DNA from: Micromonospora sp. WMMA1947
GTDB lineage: Bacteria > Actinomycetota > Actinomycetes > Mycobacteriales > Micromonosporaceae
DNA: 64,000 nucleotides
Direction of reading: 5' to 3'
NCBI RefSeq assembly: GCF_027497355.1
Contig: NZ_CP114909.1
Coordinates: 4,545,001-4,609,000 of the forward strand
The position numbers were made by a program, and so were the translations under genes. Shown in pieces: positions 62,009 to 64,000 of the stretch (positions within the stretch are counted from its first letter, which is position 1; every line of letters starts with the position of its first letter). The notes under the pieces were generated by a model that was not told the origin of the DNA, searched no databases, and saw nothing but the letters and a program-made list of their open reading frames with translations.

Positions 62009-62674
62009 ATGGTCTTCCGCAACGTGATCGTCTGTCACATGGTCCCCGGCAGCGAGCAGATCGTCGGCGGCGTGTTCGGCCACTACGACCAGGCCACCCG
62101 CCCGCAGGACCTGGGCGTCATCGGCCGGTACCTGCTGTCGCACCACGACCTCTACATCCACGTGATCGAGCGGGAGCAGGACCCGCGGATCTCCGGGCAG
62201 ACCCGTGGCCTGCCCGCCTTCCAGAAGATCGCCGAGGAGATCGGGCCGTACGTCACCCCGTACCCGCGCTACTGGAAGAACCCGTCGGACTCGGTGGCGA
62301 AGGAGTTCTACCACTGGGCGCCCGAGGGCGAGCCGCCCGCCGACACCACGCTCACCGTGATCGTCGGGCGGATCAAGCCGGGCGCCGAGCCGGACGTGGC
62401 ACGGGTCTTCGGCGAGTCCGACGCCGGGTCGCTCCCGGCCGACCTCGGCGTCACGGGGCGCTGGCTCTACTCGATCGACGACGTCTACGTGCACCTGCTC
62501 GAACAGGAGTCGTCGGTGGCCGAGGCCACCCGCGACCGGCACGGCGACAAGCCGGCCTTCGGCAAGGTGATGCAGGACCTGGGCCCGTACATCGAGCCGT
62601 ACCGGCCGGAGAGGTGGCAGGGCCCGCAGGACTCCGTCGCCACCGTCTTCTACCGCTGGCAGGCCCAGGACTGA
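62009..62674 (+). CDS. Tandem TcmI-like polyketide cyclase
   Basis: 221 aa, ATG at 62009 with AAGGAG. Two repeats of a TcmI-type ferredoxin fold: residues 1-105 (FRNVIVCHMVPGSEQIVGGVF, DLGVIGRYLLSHHDLYIHV) and 108-221 (LTVIVGRIKPGAEPDVARVF, DLGVTGRWLYSIDDVYVHL). Single-domain TcmI (about 110 aa) dimerises; here the dimer seems to be built into one chain. TcmI-type proteins close later rings of aromatic polyketides such as spore pigments. No ketosynthase or ACP gene neighbours it. Confidence 0.85.
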   Translation: MVFRNVIVCHMVPGSEQIVGGVFGHYDQATRPQDLGVIGRYLLSHHDLYIHVIEREQDPRISGQTRGLPAFQKIAEEIGPYVTPYPRYWKNPSDSVAKEFYHWAPEGEPPADTTLTVIVGRIKPGAEPDVARVFGESDAGSLPADLGVTGRWLYSIDDVYVHLLEQESSVAEATRDRHGDKPAFGKVMQDLGPYIEPYRPERWQGPQDSVATVFYRWQAQD

Positions 62675-62758
62675 CCCGATCAGCGCTCCCGTGCACCGGG
62701 AGCGCGGAAACGCCGCCCCCGCCACCGGCCGTACGCCAGGCTGGTGCGGGGGTGCCCG

Positions 62759-63142
62759 GTGTCGACGAAGGAGATCGTCCAGCACGTCGGGGCGCTGCTG
62801 GACCTGGCCGGGGTGCTCGTCATCGCGGTCGGCGTCGCAGTCGCCACGGCGGTGTTCGCGGTGCGCTGCGCTCGGACCCGGCAAGTGGTCGCGCACTACC
62901 GGGCGTACCGGCAGGGGGTCGGCCGGGCCATCCTGCTCGGCCTGGAGTTCCTGGTCGGTGGCGACATCATCCGTACGGTCGCGGTGTCGCCCACGTTCAC
63001 CAGCGTCGGCGTGCTGGCGCTGATCGTGCTGGTCCGCACGTTCCTCAGCTTCTCCCTCGAGGTGGAACTGGACGGCCGGTGGCCCTGGCAGGGCCGGACC
63101 CCCGCCGACCGGCCGAGCGTGGGCGCCCGCCCGCAGCGCTGA
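62759..63142 (+). CDS. DUF1622 membrane protein
   Basis: 127 aa from the GTG at 62759. Three membrane helices: LLDLAGVLVIAVGVAVATAVF, GRAILLGLEFLVGGDIIRTVA and FTSVGVLALIVLVRTFLSFSLEVELDG in outline. The last, with the acidic LSFSLEVELDGRWPW end, is the DUF1622 signature. Function unknown. It precedes the copper ATPase but a 24-bp palindrome separates the two. Confidence 0.8.
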   Translation: MSTKEIVQHVGALLDLAGVLVIAVGVAVATAVFAVRCARTRQVVAHYRAYRQGVGRAILLGLEFLVGGDIIRTVAVSPTFTSVGVLALIVLVRTFLSFSLEVELDGRWPWQGRTPADRPSVGARPQR

Positions 63143-63143
63143 A

Positions 63144-63167
63144 CGCCGGCCGACATGTCGGCCGGCG
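63144..63167. terminator. 24-bp perfect palindrome after DUF1622
   Basis: Arms CGCCGGCCGACA and TGTCGGCCGGCG meet without a loop, 1 bp after the DUF1622 stop. Terminator most likely. Confidence 0.65.
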
Positions 63168-63184
63168 CGGGATGCGCCGGACAG

Positions 63185-63199
63185 TACCCCCAGGGGGTA
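63185..63199 (+). promoter_or_regulatory. CsoR-like copper operator and overlapping -10
   Basis: TACCCCCAGGGGGTA is a perfect palindrome around a central A, of the form bound by the copper sensor CsoR. It overlaps TATGGT (63198-63203), a -10 that would start transcription at or next to the ATG at 63211. Confidence 0.7.
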
Positions 63200-63210
63200 T
63201 GGTGGGCGGC

Positions 63211-64000
63211 ATGGAGCACGGATCCGGTCACTACACCGCCCACCACGGCGACCACGGCGCGCACGCCGGGCACGACCCGGAGCAGTTCCGCCGCCGGTTC
63301 TGGCTGAGCCTCGCGCTGACCGTGCCGATCGTCGCCACCAGCCACATGGTGATGGACTGGTTCGGCTACACGCTCGAGTTCCCGGGCGTGCGCTGGGTCG
63401 GCCCGGTGCTCGGCACCGTCGTGTTCGCGTACGGCGGCTGGCCGTTCCTCACCGGCGGGCTGCGTGAGCTGCGCGAACGTGCCCCCGGGATGATGCTGCT
63501 GATCTCGATGGCGATCGTGGTCGCGTACCTCGCCTCGGCCGCCACCAGCGTCGGCCTGTTCGACCTGGACTTCTGGTGGGAGCTCGCCGCGCTGGTCACC
63601 ATCATGCTGCTCGGCCACTGGCAGGAGATGCGGGCGGTCGGGCAGGCGCGTGGTGCGCTCGGCGCCCTCGCGGCGCTGCTGCCCGACGACGCCGAGCGCC
63701 TGGACGACGCCGGGCAGCCGCATCCGGTGCCCGTCGGCGAGCTGCGGGTGGACGACCTGGTGCTGGTGCGCCCCGGCGGGCGGGTGCCGGCCGACGGGCG
63801 GATCGTCGAGGGCGCCGCCGAGCTGGACGAGTCGATGATCACCGGCGAGTCGCGGCCGGTGGCGCGTGCCGCCGGTGACCGGGTGGTCGCCGGCACCGTC
63901 GCCACCGACTCCACCCTCCGGGTACGCGTCGAGGCCGTCGGCGCGGACACCGCGCTGGCCGGTATCGGGCGGCTCGTCGCGCAGGCGCAGGCCTCCGGCG
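63211..64000 (+). CDS. Copper-translocating P-type ATPase, 5' part (runs off window)
   Basis: 263 residues to the window edge; no stop. ATG at 63211 fits the -10 as a leaderless start; an ATG at 63199 in the same frame overlaps the operator. The N-terminus is His-rich (MEHGSGHYTAHHGDHGAHAGHD) with no CxxC metal-binding domain, as in CopB-type P1B-3 pumps. Helices follow (LSLALTVPIVATSHMVMDW, PVLGTVVFAYGGWPF, MMLLISMAIVVAYLAS) and the actuator domain with LDESMITGESRPV (TGES loop, about residue 213). It exports copper. The CPH/CPC motif and the phosphorylation Asp lie beyond the window. Confidence 0.88.
   Translation, partial: MEHGSGHYTAHHGDHGAHAGHDPEQFRRRFWLSLALTVPIVATSHMVMDWFGYTLEFPGVRWVGPVLGTVVFAYGGWPFLTGGLRELRERAPGMMLLISMAIVVAYLASAATSVGLFDLDFWWELAALVTIMLLGHWQEMRAVGQARGALGALAALLPDDAERLDDAGQPHPVPVGELRVDDLVLVRPGGRVPADGRIVEGAAELDESMITGESRPVARAAGDRVVAGTVATDSTLRVRVEAVGADTALAGIGRLVAQAQASG

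Overview
High-GC (about 70% or more) actinobacterial chromosome, most like a Micromonospora-type saprophyte. The basis is the strong GC bias at third codon positions, frequent GTG starts, ATGA/GTGA stop-start overlaps, secreted multidomain glycoside hydrolases with CBM2 or ricin-type modules, and an aerobic soil gene repertoire. The genus is an inference from memory of gene layouts, not a search result. No RNA genes, insertion sequences, CRISPR arrays or origins were seen.

Layout. 1-1.35 kb: end of a MerR regulator and its likely target, an old-yellow-enzyme reductase. 1.5-21.7 kb: an L-arabinose / arabinoxylan island. It holds a secreted GH10-CBM2 xylanase, a ChvE-MmsAB sugar importer, a secreted GH27 enzyme, araB-araD, a four-gene YtfQRT-YjfF-type importer, araA, a secreted ricin-GH43 enzyme and a LacI-family regulator. 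Copies of one operator, TGTGAGCGNTAACA, lie upstream of five transcription units here, so the island reads as one regulon, probably run by the LacI protein at 20723-21727. 21.7-24.8 kb: PCuAC / DyP peroxidase / CopC operon for extracytoplasmic copper handling, with a Fur-family gene. 24.8-38.5 kb: mostly housekeeping. It includes a very large single-chain biotin-dependent carboxylase (1821 aa), a methyltransferase, an Fe/Mn superoxide dismutase with a Nur-box-like site, a Set-type MFS transporter, a GltB-like FMN protein and an ECF sigma / anti-sigma / lipoprotein operon.

38.5-46.7 kb: a second hemicellulose island with a GH10 xylanase and a bxl-type xylobiose operon (divergent LacI regulator, binding protein, two permeases, cytoplasmic GH3 beta-xylosidase). 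Secreted xylanases cut xylan outside, GH43/GH27 debranch it, importers bring in xylobiose and arabinose, GH3 and AraA-B-D finish the job. 46.8-51.0 kb: a GT-C-like membrane protein, then a processive GT2 synthase overlapping a GH26 glycanase gene, a polysaccharide-making pair. 51.0-57.2 kb: a DUF1963 protein, a Tat-exported aminotransferase-V lipoprotein with a tandemly repeated signal motif, a secreted PET-hydrolase/cutinase-like polyesterase and a large LuxR-family (LAL) regulator.

57.2-62.7 kb: a frameshifted methyltransferase, then a four-gene aromatic-polyketide tailoring cassette (ABM-ABM-FAD monooxygenase fusion, ABM protein, P450, double TcmI-like cyclase) with no ketosynthase or carrier protein in view. 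62.7-64.0 kb: a DUF1622 membrane protein and the start of a copper P-type ATPase behind a CsoR-like palindrome; it runs off the window.
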